Positions 55,937 to 64,000 of a DNA stretch of 64,000 nt are shown piece after piece (position 1 is the first letter of the stretch; the number at the start of each line of letters is the position of its first letter). Made by a program: the position numbers and the translations under genes. The notes beneath the pieces are model-generated. The model was not told where the DNA came from. It worked only from the letters and a program-made list of their open reading frames with translations, and did not search any database. The stretch covers positions 744,001 to 808,000 of the forward strand of contig CAVRYY010000002.1 of NCBI GenBank assembly GCA_963725655.1. The letters run 5' to 3'. This stretch comes from CAVRXT01 sp963725655 (lineage in GTDB: Bacteria > Acidobacteriota > Terriglobia > Acidiferrales > UBA7541).

Positions 55937-57700
55937 ATGAAGCAGAGGATTGGTTTATTTGCGTGCGCGATGTTATTGGCTGGGGTGGTTTTTGCGCAGA
56001 CGCCGGCTGGCGCGCCTGGCTGGATCGCGGTGAGCAACAACTATACGAACATGCTGCTGACGGTGGAGATGAAGCACAGCCCGGAGCTCGGTTCGCGCCA
56101 GGGGCTGAGCGAATATGACACGCGGATCTCGCAGCCGACGCTGGCGGAGGAAGACCTGACGCGGCAGGAAACCGAAGCGGTATTGCAGAAGCTGAAGGCG
56201 GCGGCCGCGGAGAAGCAGCCGGAAGAAGTGGAGCAGGATTTGCAGATCATCGTTCGCAAGGTGGAGCTGGCGTTCAAAGAAGAGGATTTTGGGCGGGCGC
56301 ACGAGGTTCCCTTCCTGAATGCGAGCGGCCGAGTTTTCGCCGGGCTGCAAGTGTTGCTGGACGAGCAGACGCCGGCGGAGCGGCGCCCGGCGGCGGTGGT
56401 GCGGGTGCGTGAGTATGCGGGCATGGAGCCGGGCTACCAGCCGATTACGGAAATCCTGAAGCAGCGTACGCTGGCGCAGATCGCGAAGCCGGGGGTGATT
56501 TATCCGGCGCGGGTGGAGATCGAGACGGAACTGGGGCGAAATTCGAACTACATCGAAGGGGTGGCCGCGCTGCTGGGCAAGTACAAGCTCAGCGGGTGGC
56601 AGGAACCGTTCGCCAAGCTGAAGGGCCAGCTCACCGAATACGACGCATGGATCCGCGCCACGGTATTGCCGAAGGCGCGCAGCGACTTTCGGGTGCCGCC
56701 GGAGGAGTACGCGCTGAATTTGGAAGATTTCGGCATCGACATTCCGCCGGCGCAACTGGCGTCGATGGCGCATCAGTCGTTCGCCGAGATTCAGGAAGAG
56801 ATGAAGCCGATTGCCGCGCAGATCGCGCAACAGCGGCACATGGCGTCGAGCGACTATCGCGATGTGATCCGCGAACTAAAGAAGAGCCAACTGGTGGGCG
56901 ACGAGATATTGCCGTTTTACGAGGACGTGCTGAAACAGATCGAGCAGATCATTACCGAACATCAGATCGTCTCGTTGCCGGATCGTCCGGCGCGGATTCG
57001 GATTGCCACCGCGGCGGAGACGACGCAGCAGCCTGCACCGCACATGGTGCCTCCGCCGTTTCTGCACAATACCGGGCAAAAGGGCGAGTTTGTTTTGCCG
57101 CTGAATATTCCGGCGGCTCCGGGAGGGAAGGCGGCGGAAAAATATGATGACTTCACCAACCGGTCTTCGGCGTGGACGCTGACCGCGCACGAGGCGCGGC
57201 CCGGGCATGAATTGCAGTTTGATTCGATGCTGGAGCACGGCGTTTCGCTGGCGCGGGTACGCTATGCGTTCAACAGCACCAACGTGGAGGGCTGGGGACT
57301 GTATTCGGAATATTTGACCAAGCCGTACATGCCGCTCGATGGGCAGTTGATGTCGCTCGAGTTGAGGCTGCTGCGGGCGGCGCGGGCGTTTCTCGATCCG
57401 GAATTGCAGTCGGGCAAAGTGCAGCCGGAGGAGGCGTACCGGGTGTTGGAGCAGGAGGTGGTGCTCTCGCACGCGTTTGCGCAGGAGGAAGTCGAACGGT
57501 TTACGTATCGCTCGCCGGGGCAGGCGAACAGCTATTTCTACGGGTATACCAAGCTGCTGGCGCTGCGGAAGGAGACAGAAGCGGCGCTGGGGGCGAAGTT
57601 CAATCAGAAGAAGTTTCATGACTTTATCCTGGCGCAGGGGTTGTTGCCTCCGGACCTGTTGCGCAAGGCGGTGATGGAGCATTTTGTGCCGGCGCAGTAG
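55937..57700 (+). CDS. DUF885 family protein, putative exported metallopeptidase
   Basis: The 587-residue product has a signal peptide (MKQRIGLFACAMLLAGVVFA) and the DUF885 core with the zinc motif WTLTAHEARPGHELQFDSML (HExxxH), an upstream VIYPARVEIETELGRN, and WGLYSEYLTKPYMPLDGQLM with a possible glutamate ligand, ending FYGYTKLLALRKETEAALG. Family members resemble M32-like or collagenase-related peptidases, but few are characterised. ATG 55937 is chosen because GGGAGGA is 5 bp upstream; the in-frame 55901 start lacks this and would spoil the signal peptide. Confidence 0.87.
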   Translation: MKQRIGLFACAMLLAGVVFAQTPAGAPGWIAVSNNYTNMLLTVEMKHSPELGSRQGLSEYDTRISQPTLAEEDLTRQETEAVLQKLKAAAAEKQPEEVEQDLQIIVRKVELAFKEEDFGRAHEVPFLNASGRVFAGLQVLLDEQTPAERRPAAVVRVREYAGMEPGYQPITEILKQRTLAQIAKPGVIYPARVEIETELGRNSNYIEGVAALLGKYKLSGWQEPFAKLKGQLTEYDAWIRATVLPKARSDFRVPPEEYALNLEDFGIDIPPAQLASMAHQSFAEIQEEMKPIAAQIAQQRHMASSDYRDVIRELKKSQLVGDEILPFYEDVLKQIEQIITEHQIVSLPDRPARIRIATAAETTQQPAPHMVPPPFLHNTGQKGEFVLPLNIPAAPGGKAAEKYDDFTNRSSAWTLTAHEARPGHELQFDSMLEHGVSLARVRYAFNSTNVEGWGLYSEYLTKPYMPLDGQLMSLELRLLRAARAFLDPELQSGKVQPEEAYRVLEQEVVLSHAFAQEEVERFTYRSPGQANSYFYGYTKLLALRKETEAALGAKFNQKKFHDFILAQGLLPPDLLRKAVMEHFVPAQ

Positions 57701-57780
57701 GGGTGGCCGGTAACTCCGGCACCACGAAACCATTCGATGGCTGACGTCCCGCGTTGATGTTTGATTGCGGATGGGCAAAC

Positions 57781-57830
57781 CGCGCACCCTTGACGGCGAA
57801 AGGTGCGCCACCCACCGTGAACATCAGGGG
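57781..57830 (+). repeat. D-family dispersed hairpin repeat
   Basis: CGCACCCTT and AAAGGTGCG arms around GACGGCG, with one mismatch, followed by CCACCCACCGTGAACATCAG. It lies between the DUF885 and UbiD genes. Confidence 0.72.
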
Positions 57831-57891
57831 ACCGTGCTACAGTGTGCGCGGCGGAGCTAAGTGGTTGCTATTGATGGAGTGAGGAGGGGAA

Positions 57892-59352
57892 TTGGCTTAT
57901 CGGGATTTGCGGGAATTCATTAAGAAGCTGGAGAAAGAAGGGGAGTTGGTGCGGATCGACGCGGAGGTCGATCCGGTGCTGGAGATTACCGAAATAGCGG
58001 ACCGGGTGGGGAAGGCTGGAGGGCCGGCGCTGCTCTTCGAGCGTCCCAAGGGATCGAAATTCCCGGTGGCGATCAATTTGTTGGGGAGCGAACGGCGGGT
58101 GAACCTGGCGCTGGAAGTGGACAGCCTGGAGGATGTGGCGGCGCGGATTCAGAGCTTTTTGGATTTTCAGTCGCCGAAGGGGCTGTTCGACAAACTCAAG
58201 ATGCTGCCGAAGCTGGGGGAGTTGAGCGCGGTGTTTCCGCGGACGGTGAAGTCGGGAGCGTGCAAGGAAGTAATCCGCAAGGAAACGTTTTCTCTGCTGG
58301 ATTTTCCGATCCTGCAATGTTGGCCGCAGGACGGCGGGAGGTACATCACCTGGCCGATGGTGATTACCAAAAATCCGGAGACCGGGAAGCGCAACGTGGG
58401 CTGCTATCGCATGCAAGTGTTCGATGAGCGAACCACCGGGATGCACTGGCAAACGCAGAAGCACGGCGCGGAACATTTTCGGAGTCTGCGCGCCAGCGGC
58501 ACGAAAAGAATGGAAGTGGCGGTGGCGATTGGCGGCGACCCGGCGACGTGCCTGGCGGGAATCTTGCCGGTGCCTCCGGACATGGATGAGTTTATGTTTT
58601 CGGGATTCCTGCGGCGCGAGCCGGTGGAAATGGTGGCGTGCGAGACGGTGGATCTGGAAGTGCCGGCGAACGCGGAAATCATTCTGGAAGGATACGTCGA
58701 CACCGGGGAAATGCGTACAGAAGGCCCGTTTGGCGACCATACCGGATTTTATTCGCTGGAGGGAGAGTACCCCGTTTTTCACGTGACCTGCGTGACGCAC
58801 CGGGAAAAACCGGTGTACATGACGACCATTGTGGGACCGCCGCCGCAGGAAGATTTCTACATCGGCCACGCGATCGAGAGAATTTTTCTGCCGGTGATGA
58901 AGATGCAGTTTCCGGAGATCGTAGATGTGGCCATGCCGGCGGAAGGGATTTTTCAGAACTTGATGATCGTCTCGATTCGCAAGTCGTATCCGGGACACGC
59001 GCGGAAGGTGATGAACGGAATTTGGGGGCTGGGGCAGGCGATGTTCACCAAGGTGGTGATGGTGGTGGACCACGACGTGGAGATTCAAAATTTCCGGGAA
59101 GTGGCGTGGAAAGTTTTGTGCGCGATTGACCCGGAGCGGGACATCCAGTTCGTGCTGGGGCCGGTGGATACGCTGGACCACGCGGCGCGGCGGCAGGACT
59201 TTGGATCGAAGATGGGGATCGACGCGACGAAGAAGTGGGCGAGCGAGGGGTACGGGGGTAAATGGCCGGACGAGATCAAGATGGATGAGGGGACGAGGGT
59301 GCGAGTGGATAAGATGTGGTCGAAGTTGGGAATAAAGCGTCTTGAAAAGTAG
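57892..59352 (+). CDS. ubiD: UbiD family decarboxylase
   Basis: The 486-residue protein starts at TTG 57892 (AYRDLREFIKKLEKEGELVR) behind a strong GGAGGGG. Family motifs: PALLFERPKGSKFPVAINLL, MQVFDERTTGMHWQTQKHGA, AVAIGGDPATCLAGILPVP, and EMRTEGPFGDHTGFYSLEGE (prenylated-FMN and catalytic Glu region). UbiD enzymes are prenylated-FMN dependent (de)carboxylases, for example 3-polyprenyl-4-hydroxybenzoate decarboxylase in ubiquinone or menaquinone-type pathways. The flavin prenyltransferase UbiX is not in this window. The exact substrate is uncertain. Confidence 0.9.
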   Translation: MAYRDLREFIKKLEKEGELVRIDAEVDPVLEITEIADRVGKAGGPALLFERPKGSKFPVAINLLGSERRVNLALEVDSLEDVAARIQSFLDFQSPKGLFDKLKMLPKLGELSAVFPRTVKSGACKEVIRKETFSLLDFPILQCWPQDGGRYITWPMVITKNPETGKRNVGCYRMQVFDERTTGMHWQTQKHGAEHFRSLRASGTKRMEVAVAIGGDPATCLAGILPVPPDMDEFMFSGFLRREPVEMVACETVDLEVPANAEIILEGYVDTGEMRTEGPFGDHTGFYSLEGEYPVFHVTCVTHREKPVYMTTIVGPPPQEDFYIGHAIERIFLPVMKMQFPEIVDVAMPAEGIFQNLMIVSIRKSYPGHARKVMNGIWGLGQAMFTKVVMVVDHDVEIQNFREVAWKVLCAIDPERDIQFVLGPVDTLDHAARRQDFGSKMGIDATKKWASEGYGGKWPDEIKMDEGTRVRVDKMWSKLGIKRLEK

Positions 59353-59707
59353 GGGAGGGTGTACGACTACGAAAGTGGCACAGGATGTGGTGTAGTACTA
59401 GGTCAGCTACTACGGGATGGGGTAGGGTCGGTTGTGCGTGAGTGGAACGGGTCCTATGCCCTTGCTTATCAGCACAACCCCGCAATCGCCTTCTTGACAC
59501 TCTCGCCGCAGGATGTAATAAACACAAAAAGCAAAAGTACCGGTCGACTCAGTAGTTCTGGGCCGGAGAAGAGTCTTCTGAGAGCGCCTCGAGTGACGAG
59601 GCAAGAGGGTTTTGGGGGGTTCCTGGGGTATCCCTCGCGATTGAATCCTCGAACCAGCAGAGCGGCAGCCAGAATCGGAATCGGGTAAAGACACGAGAGG
59701 CGGCAAG
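59353..59707. other. intergenic region upstream of the pil operon with a candidate promoter
   Basis: This 355-bp region has no supported gene. TTGACA (59494-59499, perfect) is followed by 16 bp and TAATAA (59516-59521, weak), a possible pil operon promoter with a leader of about 180 nt. A GC-rich stretch around 59600-59640 shows G-runs but no defined RNA structure I can support. Confidence 0.35.
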
Positions 59708-60760
59708 ATGTTCAACCTCGGTAAAAGCAAGTCATTGATCGGACTCGACATCGGGTCGAGTTCGGTAAAAGCGGTGGAGCTGAAGCGCGGCCGCGGGGGC
59801 TATGAATTGGTAGCCTACGGGATCGAGCCGCTGGCGCAGGACACCGTGGTGGACGGTGCGATTATGGATGCGCCGTCGGTAGCGGAAAAGATCAGCCTGA
59901 TATTCGACGGGCAGAAGATCAAGACGAAAGAAGTGGCCACGGCGGTATCGGGGCATTCGGTGATCGTCAAGCCGGTGACCATGCCGTTGATGAGCGAAGA
60001 AGAGCTGTTCGACCAGATCCAGACCGAAGCCAGCCAGCACATTCCATTCGACATTGCCGACGTCAACCTGAGCCACCAATTGCTGGAAGCGAACGAAAAC
60101 CAGATGAACGTGATCCTGGTGGCGGTGAAAAAAGACAAGATTCTGAACCACACCAACGTGCTGGCGCAGGCGGGAAAGACGCCGGTGGTGGTGGATATCG
60201 ACGCGTTCGCGCTGCAGAACTGCTTCGAAGTGAATTACGAGCCGGACCCGAGCCAGGTGGTGGCGCTGCTGAATATCGGCGCGAGCGTGATGAACATCAA
60301 CATCGTGCGCGGATGGACGCCGCTGTTTACCCGGGACGTATCGGTGGGCGGAAATCAGTACACCGACGCGCTGCAAAAAGAGCTGGACCTGAGCTTCGAG
60401 GACGCCGAAAAGCTGAAGATGGGCGGGACGCACACGGGCGTGAGTGAAGAGCAGAAGACGGCAATCCTGCGGTCGGTTTCCGACATCCTGATTCTGGAAA
60501 TACAAAAGACATTCGACTTCTTCCGGGCCACGGCCAGCGGCGAAAACATTCGCCGGATCGTGGTGGCGGGAGGAACGGCGCGCGTTCCGGGCTTGCTGGA
60601 CCTGCTGCGGGAAGAATTCGCGATGCCGGTCGAGGAGCTCTATCCGTTCCGAAAGATTTCATTCCAAGCAAGCCAATTCGACGAGACCCTGCTGCGGGAA
60701 AACGCACCACGCCTGGCGATCGCGGTGGGATTGGCGCTGAGGAGTTTTGACACGCCATGA
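59708..60760 (+). CDS. pilM: type IV pilus assembly ATPase-like protein PilM
   Basis: The 350-residue actin-fold protein has phosphate-binding GLDIGSSSVKAVELKRGRGG, YEPDPSQVVALLNIGASVMN, FTRDVSVGGNQYTDALQKEL and RIVVAGGTARVPGLLDLLRE. It forms the cytoplasmic ring of the pilus alignment complex and contacts PilN. It is the first gene of pilMNOPQ. Next gene overlaps its stop (ATGA). Confidence 0.95.
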   Translation: MFNLGKSKSLIGLDIGSSSVKAVELKRGRGGYELVAYGIEPLAQDTVVDGAIMDAPSVAEKISLIFDGQKIKTKEVATAVSGHSVIVKPVTMPLMSEEELFDQIQTEASQHIPFDIADVNLSHQLLEANENQMNVILVAVKKDKILNHTNVLAQAGKTPVVVDIDAFALQNCFEVNYEPDPSQVVALLNIGASVMNINIVRGWTPLFTRDVSVGGNQYTDALQKELDLSFEDAEKLKMGGTHTGVSEEQKTAILRSVSDILILEIQKTFDFFRATASGENIRRIVVAGGTARVPGLLDLLREEFAMPVEELYPFRKISFQASQFDETLLRENAPRLAIAVGLALRSFDTP

Positions 60761-61413
60761 TTCGGATCAACTTACTGGGTCAAGCCCGTCCGAAAACGGC
60801 GGGGCCGGGTCTACCGGTCGAGACCACCATCCGGTGGCTGCTGTTGCTGGCGTCGGTGGCGCTGGCGGTGATCATCCTGGCAGTGGTTTATTTCAAGGAA
60901 GAGCGCCAGCTGGATGAAGTGAACCAACAAATATCGAACCTGCAGGCGGAGAAGAGCCGGTTGCAGCAGGTGAAGGCGGAAGTGGAACAGTTCGAGCATC
61001 AGAAGGCGGTATTGCAACAGCGCATCAACGTGATCGAGACGCTGCAGAAGAACCGCACCGGGGGCCAGGATTTGCTGTCGATGGTGGCGACCACGGTGGT
61101 GCGAACCGACACGCTGTGGCTGACCGAAATGGATCGCAAGGGCAATGCGCTGGACCTGATCGGCGAAGCCGGATCGATCACCGCGGTGGCCAATTTCCTG
61201 ACGCAGATGCGGCGGTCGGGCTACTTCGACAAGATTGAGATCAAGGAAGCGAAAGAGAACGACATTCAAAAAGGCGTGCCGACCTACTCGTTCACGATGA
61301 CGGCCGAGGTCGCCGCGGCGCCCGGAGCGGATGCGAGCCCGGGACACCCGGTTGCTGCGCCGGGCCCGCCAACGTCGACGCCCACGGGCGTACCGGCGAA
61401 AGGAAGGAGCTAA
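60757..61413 (+). CDS. pilN: type IV pilus inner-membrane protein PilN
   Basis: The 218-residue product has the N-terminal PilN motif MIRINLLGQARPK that binds PilM, one membrane helix (about 26-46) and a coiled coil (NQQISNLQAEKSRLQQVKAE). A ferredoxin-like periplasmic domain follows, and a Pro/Ala-rich tail ends it. It pairs with PilO. Overlaps pilM by 4 bp. Confidence 0.93.
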   Translation: MIRINLLGQARPKTAGPGLPVETTIRWLLLLASVALAVIILAVVYFKEERQLDEVNQQISNLQAEKSRLQQVKAEVEQFEHQKAVLQQRINVIETLQKNRTGGQDLLSMVATTVVRTDTLWLTEMDRKGNALDLIGEAGSITAVANFLTQMRRSGYFDKIEIKEAKENDIQKGVPTYSFTMTAEVAAAPGADASPGHPVAAPGPPTSTPTGVPAKGRS

Positions 61414-61416
61414 CCG

Positions 61417-62043
61417 ATGGCAACTCCTTTCCGCGAATGGCCGCTACCGGTTCAAGTGCTGACGTTTGTAGGCCTGGGTGTGCTGATCGTTCTTTTCGGC
61501 CTGTTTTTCTGGCCGGTACAGTCGGTGCGCACGCAGTTAGAGGCCGCGCAAGCGAAATTGAAACCGCTGCAGAGCGAAGTGACGCAGTTGCGGGTATACC
61601 AGCAGCGGCGCATCGAGCTGCAAGGCGAGATGGACGCGCTGCAGAAACAATTGACCACGCTGCAAACGATCGTTCCGGAAGACAAGCAGGCGGACCAGTT
61701 CATTTTGATGCTGCAGGCCGCGGCGGCGTCTTCGGGCGTATCGATCCGGCACCTGACCGCGAAGCCGGTGGGGGCGCAGGAGTTCTACTACACCATGCCG
61801 TTCGACCTCGAGGTGGATGGGCCGTACTACGCGGTGCTGGATTTCTTTACGCGGTTGAGCCGGCTCTCGCGAATCATCAACGTCGGGGACCTGGACCTGA
61901 AGACGTTCAGCAACGCATCGGATAAGTTCCACGTCACGGCGGGAACTTCGGTATCGGGGACCTTGACGGTGACTACGTTCTTCACGAATTCCGCGGCGAC
62001 GGCTGCGACGACCCCGGTGGCTGCTAAAACGGTGACGCACTGA
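61417..62043 (+). CDS. pilO: type IV pilus inner-membrane protein PilO
   Basis: The 208-residue product has one N-terminal membrane helix (about 12-31), a coiled coil (QLEAAQAKLKPLQSEVTQLR) and a periplasmic domain with SGVSIRHLTAKPVGAQEFYY and DGPYYAVLDFFTRLSRLSRI. It forms a PilN/PilO heterodimer. Starts 3 bp after pilN. Confidence 0.92.
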   Translation: MATPFREWPLPVQVLTFVGLGVLIVLFGLFFWPVQSVRTQLEAAQAKLKPLQSEVTQLRVYQQRRIELQGEMDALQKQLTTLQTIVPEDKQADQFILMLQAAAASSGVSIRHLTAKPVGAQEFYYTMPFDLEVDGPYYAVLDFFTRLSRLSRIINVGDLDLKTFSNASDKFHVTAGTSVSGTLTVTTFFTNSAATAATTPVAAKTVTH

Positions 62044-62555
62044 TGACGGGGCAGGACAGAATGATGAGAATCGCAAAAATATCGGGAAACCTGCTGGCCG
62101 CCACGGCATTGGTGGCGATGCTGATTCCGGGCGCGGGCGCGCAGACGCGTTCGAAGAGGAAAGCGGCCAAAGAAACGGCCGCACAAGCGCCGCCGGAAGG
62201 TGCGGGAACCAAGCCGACGGCAGTCGCGCACCGGGACCCGTTCGAGCCACTGGTGGGGATTACCAAAGAGGGCGGCGCGGGACCGAATTTGCCGCCGGGG
62301 AAGGCGGGACTGGTGATCGGAACGACGCGGGTGGACGGAACGGTGAAGTCTCCGGAGGGCATGTTGGCGGTGGTATCGAATCCGGAGCAGCGAGTTTATT
62401 TCGTGCGGGAAGGTGACCGGCTGTACGACGGTCAAGTAGAAAAGATCGGGCTGGATGGGGTGGTATTCCGCGAGACCTCGAAAGATGCATTCGGCAAGCC
62501 GGTGGAACGAGAAGTGACGAAACGCATCTACAACAGCGCAGGAGAGCAGCAATGA
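62043..62555 (+). CDS. pilP: type IV pilus lipoprotein-like protein PilP
   Basis: The 170-residue product has an N-terminal signal segment (ISGNLLAATALVAMLIPGAG), a basic/Ala-rich linker, and a beta-rich C-domain with GLVIGTTRVDGTVKSPEGML, VYFVREGDRLYDGQVEKIGL. No lipobox Cys is visible, unlike classical PilP. Located between pilO and pilQ, it bridges PilNO to the secretin. ATG 62043 shares one base with the pilO TGA. Confidence 0.85.
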   Translation: MTGQDRMMRIAKISGNLLAATALVAMLIPGAGAQTRSKRKAAKETAAQAPPEGAGTKPTAVAHRDPFEPLVGITKEGGAGPNLPPGKAGLVIGTTRVDGTVKSPEGMLAVVSNPEQRVYFVREGDRLYDGQVEKIGLDGVVFRETSKDAFGKPVEREVTKRIYNSAGEQQ

Positions 62556-64000
62556 GGAAGAATTTTCGGCCGTGGGCGGTCGCCGGCATGATGGTGGCGG
62601 GCTTGCTACAAACGAGTGGAGTGTTGCTGGCAGAGACGGCGCCGGTGGTCCACGTGAACGCAGTGGTGAAGGATGGCACGGTCCGCCTGGAGGCAGAGGG
62701 CACCGCGCCGTTCGAGTACACGACGTATCGTCCGAACAGCACGCTGTTCGTCGTGGACATCACCGGCGTGACGGTGGACATCGCGGGAGCGGGAGACGCG
62801 CAGGTGGTGGATGCGGGTCCTGTGCGCAGCTACCGGCTGATCCCGTACGAGAGCGGCGACAAAGCCTCGACGCGGCTGGAAGTGCTGCTGCGAGCGGGCG
62901 CGGAGCCGCGGATCGAGCGCGATAATGCGACTCATCTGACGGTGGTACTTGGCAACGCCGGGGCGAACGCGGGGACGAGCGCAACCCGTTCGGACACGCG
63001 AGCCGAGGCGGCGTCTGGCACGCCGACGGAATCGATTTCTGACGTGCACCTGGCGCAGGCCGGGCAACGCACGGTAGTGGACGTAACCGGAAGCGGCCAT
63101 TTGAATTATCACGTGATGCAGCTGAGCCACCCCGATCGTCTGGTGCTGGATTTCTCGGGTGCGCATCTGCGGACCGCGGAGAAGAGCATTCCGAGCAACC
63201 TGGACCCAGTGCGGGTGATTCGTCTGGCGCAGTTCCGGCCGGAAGTGGCCCGGGTAGTGATCGATCTGCGGCAGTCGGCGCCCTTTAGTGTGAGCGCGGA
63301 CGGCAACAGCGTGAAAGTGGAATTCATGCCGGTAAGTGATTCCAAGGCTCCGGTAGAGAAGACCACGGGCGCGACGACGGTAACGACCAAGGCGCACGTG
63401 GGGCAGGGATCGGCAAACGATTCAGTGGCGCGTAACGACTCGCCGCTGGCGCTGCCCGCTTCGCTGACCCAACCGAACGCGGCCATGGCGGAAATTGGAG
63501 CCTCGACTCCGGCGGCAGCAGCGGCGGCGTCACGCGCAGGAGCCGGAGTGCAGACGGTGCAGGCGACCGGGGTGGTTGGCGGGTACTCGGGTGAGCCGAT
63601 CTCGGTGAACCTGAAGGACGTCGACCTGCGAGATTTCTTCCGGCTGATCCACGAGATCAGCGGGCTGAACGTAGTGCTGGATCCCGGAGTAAAGGGATCG
63701 CTGACCATCGTCCTGGACGACGTACCGTGGGACCAGGCGCTGGACATCGTGCTGCAGAACAACGACCTGGACAAGCAGCTACAGGGCAACGTGCTGCGCA
63801 TCGCGACGAAGGATACGATCAAGAAGGAAGCCGAGCAGGAGCGCGATCTGGCTAAGGCGCAAGCGGAAGCGGCCGACGTGGTGACCACCACGCGGGTGCT
63901 GAGCTACGCGAAGTCCGACGACATGGTGAATACGCTGAAGAAGTTCCTTTCGGCGCGCGGCGATGTGCTGTCGGATTCGAGGTCGAACACGGTGATCATC
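62552..64000 (+). CDS. pilQ: type IV pilus secretin PilQ, N-terminal part (3' end outside window)
   Basis: The frame is open from ATG 62552 (GGAGAG 7 bp upstream, overlapping the pilP stop) to the window end, 483 codons. It has a signal peptide (WAVAGMMVAGLLQTSGVLLA), two AMIN-like domains (about 30-130 and 150-250; DRLVLDFSGAHLRTAEKSIP), an Ala/Thr linker, and a secretin short N-domain with ISVNLKDVDLRDFFRLIHEI and GVKGSLTIVLDDVPWDQALD. The C-terminal secretin channel is not in the window. It forms the outer-membrane pore for the pilus. Confidence 0.93.
   Translation, partial: MRKNFRPWAVAGMMVAGLLQTSGVLLAETAPVVHVNAVVKDGTVRLEAEGTAPFEYTTYRPNSTLFVVDITGVTVDIAGAGDAQVVDAGPVRSYRLIPYESGDKASTRLEVLLRAGAEPRIERDNATHLTVVLGNAGANAGTSATRSDTRAEAASGTPTESISDVHLAQAGQRTVVDVTGSGHLNYHVMQLSHPDRLVLDFSGAHLRTAEKSIPSNLDPVRVIRLAQFRPEVARVVIDLRQSAPFSVSADGNSVKVEFMPVSDSKAPVEKTTGATTVTTKAHVGQGSANDSVARNDSPLALPASLTQPNAAMAEIGASTPAAAAAASRAGAGVQTVQATGVVGGYSGEPISVNLKDVDLRDFFRLIHEISGLNVVLDPGVKGSLTIVLDDVPWDQALDIVLQNNDLDKQLQGNVLRIATKDTIKKEAEQERDLAKAQAEAADVVTTTRVLSYAKSDDMVNTLKKFLSARGDVLSDSRSNTVII

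Overview
The window is high-GC DNA from a Gram-negative, LPS-bearing bacterium and most likely belongs to an acidobacterium (class Terriglobia or a close relative). This rests on the gene complement: a tandem pair of VWFA-related acidobacterial proteins, hopanoid side-chain genes of the HpnJ/HpnI type, a Kdo gene cluster kdsB-pyrG-kdsA-kdsD-kdsC, type IV pilus genes pilMNOPQ, a DUF885 protein, and many short dispersed palindromic repeats. No rRNA genes and no CRISPR array were seen. One tRNA gene, tRNA-Gly(CCC), was found.

Layout. 1-440 is the 3' end of a TolC-like gene. 701-4203 is a tight hopanoid cluster: radical SAM HpnJ, two half-size EamA-like membrane proteins, and glycosyltransferase HpnI. 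A small PEP-CTERM protein and a YdeI-family gene follow. 5741-9629 looks like a small integrated element: perfect 13-bp direct repeats bound it, a tyrosine integrase sits just inside the left end, and the cargo is small or damaged genes plus a T5orf172/GIY-YIG protein. It lies directly upstream of hpt-rpiB-deoC. 12398-16070 carries a GAF-GAF-PP2C phosphatase, lysA and a hypothetical gene, closed by a terminator-like hairpin. 16521-22259 (minus) holds nadK, tlyA, a short-chain prenyl synthase, xseB and a penicillin acylase homologue. 22628-26263 has a CorC-type protein and two dipeptide-type ABC permeases separated by repeats. SAM hydrolase, a SnoaL-like lipoprotein, a UPF0175/DUF3368 toxin-antitoxin pair, and iscS-like/mnmA follow.

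31857-42081 is mostly minus strand: two membrane-anchored stress or envelope proteins, uvrC, then an overlapping run uvrA-TPR-two secreted proteins-SprT-like peptidase. A plus-strand TPR gene and a 39-40 bp minisatellite lie in between. 42602-45197 has a zinc/HTH-like protein, deoB and a DinB-like protein. 45254-47342 is the VWA pair. 47636-52728 makes CMP-Kdo and CTP. 52729-53940 is a decayed region with toxin-gene remnants and the tRNA. Then come DUF72, YceI, DUF885 and UbiD proteins, and the window ends inside pilQ.

The genes suggest envelope building (hopanoids, Kdo, pili, TolC), nucleoside and sugar-phosphate salvage (hpt, rpiB, deoC, deoB), DNA repair (uvrA, uvrC, xseB) and tRNA thiolation. 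The most unusual features are the small integrase island, the paired half-transporters inside the hopanoid cluster, the extended rpiB-deoC pair, and at least fifteen copies of related hairpin repeats, one of which has expanded into a tandem array.
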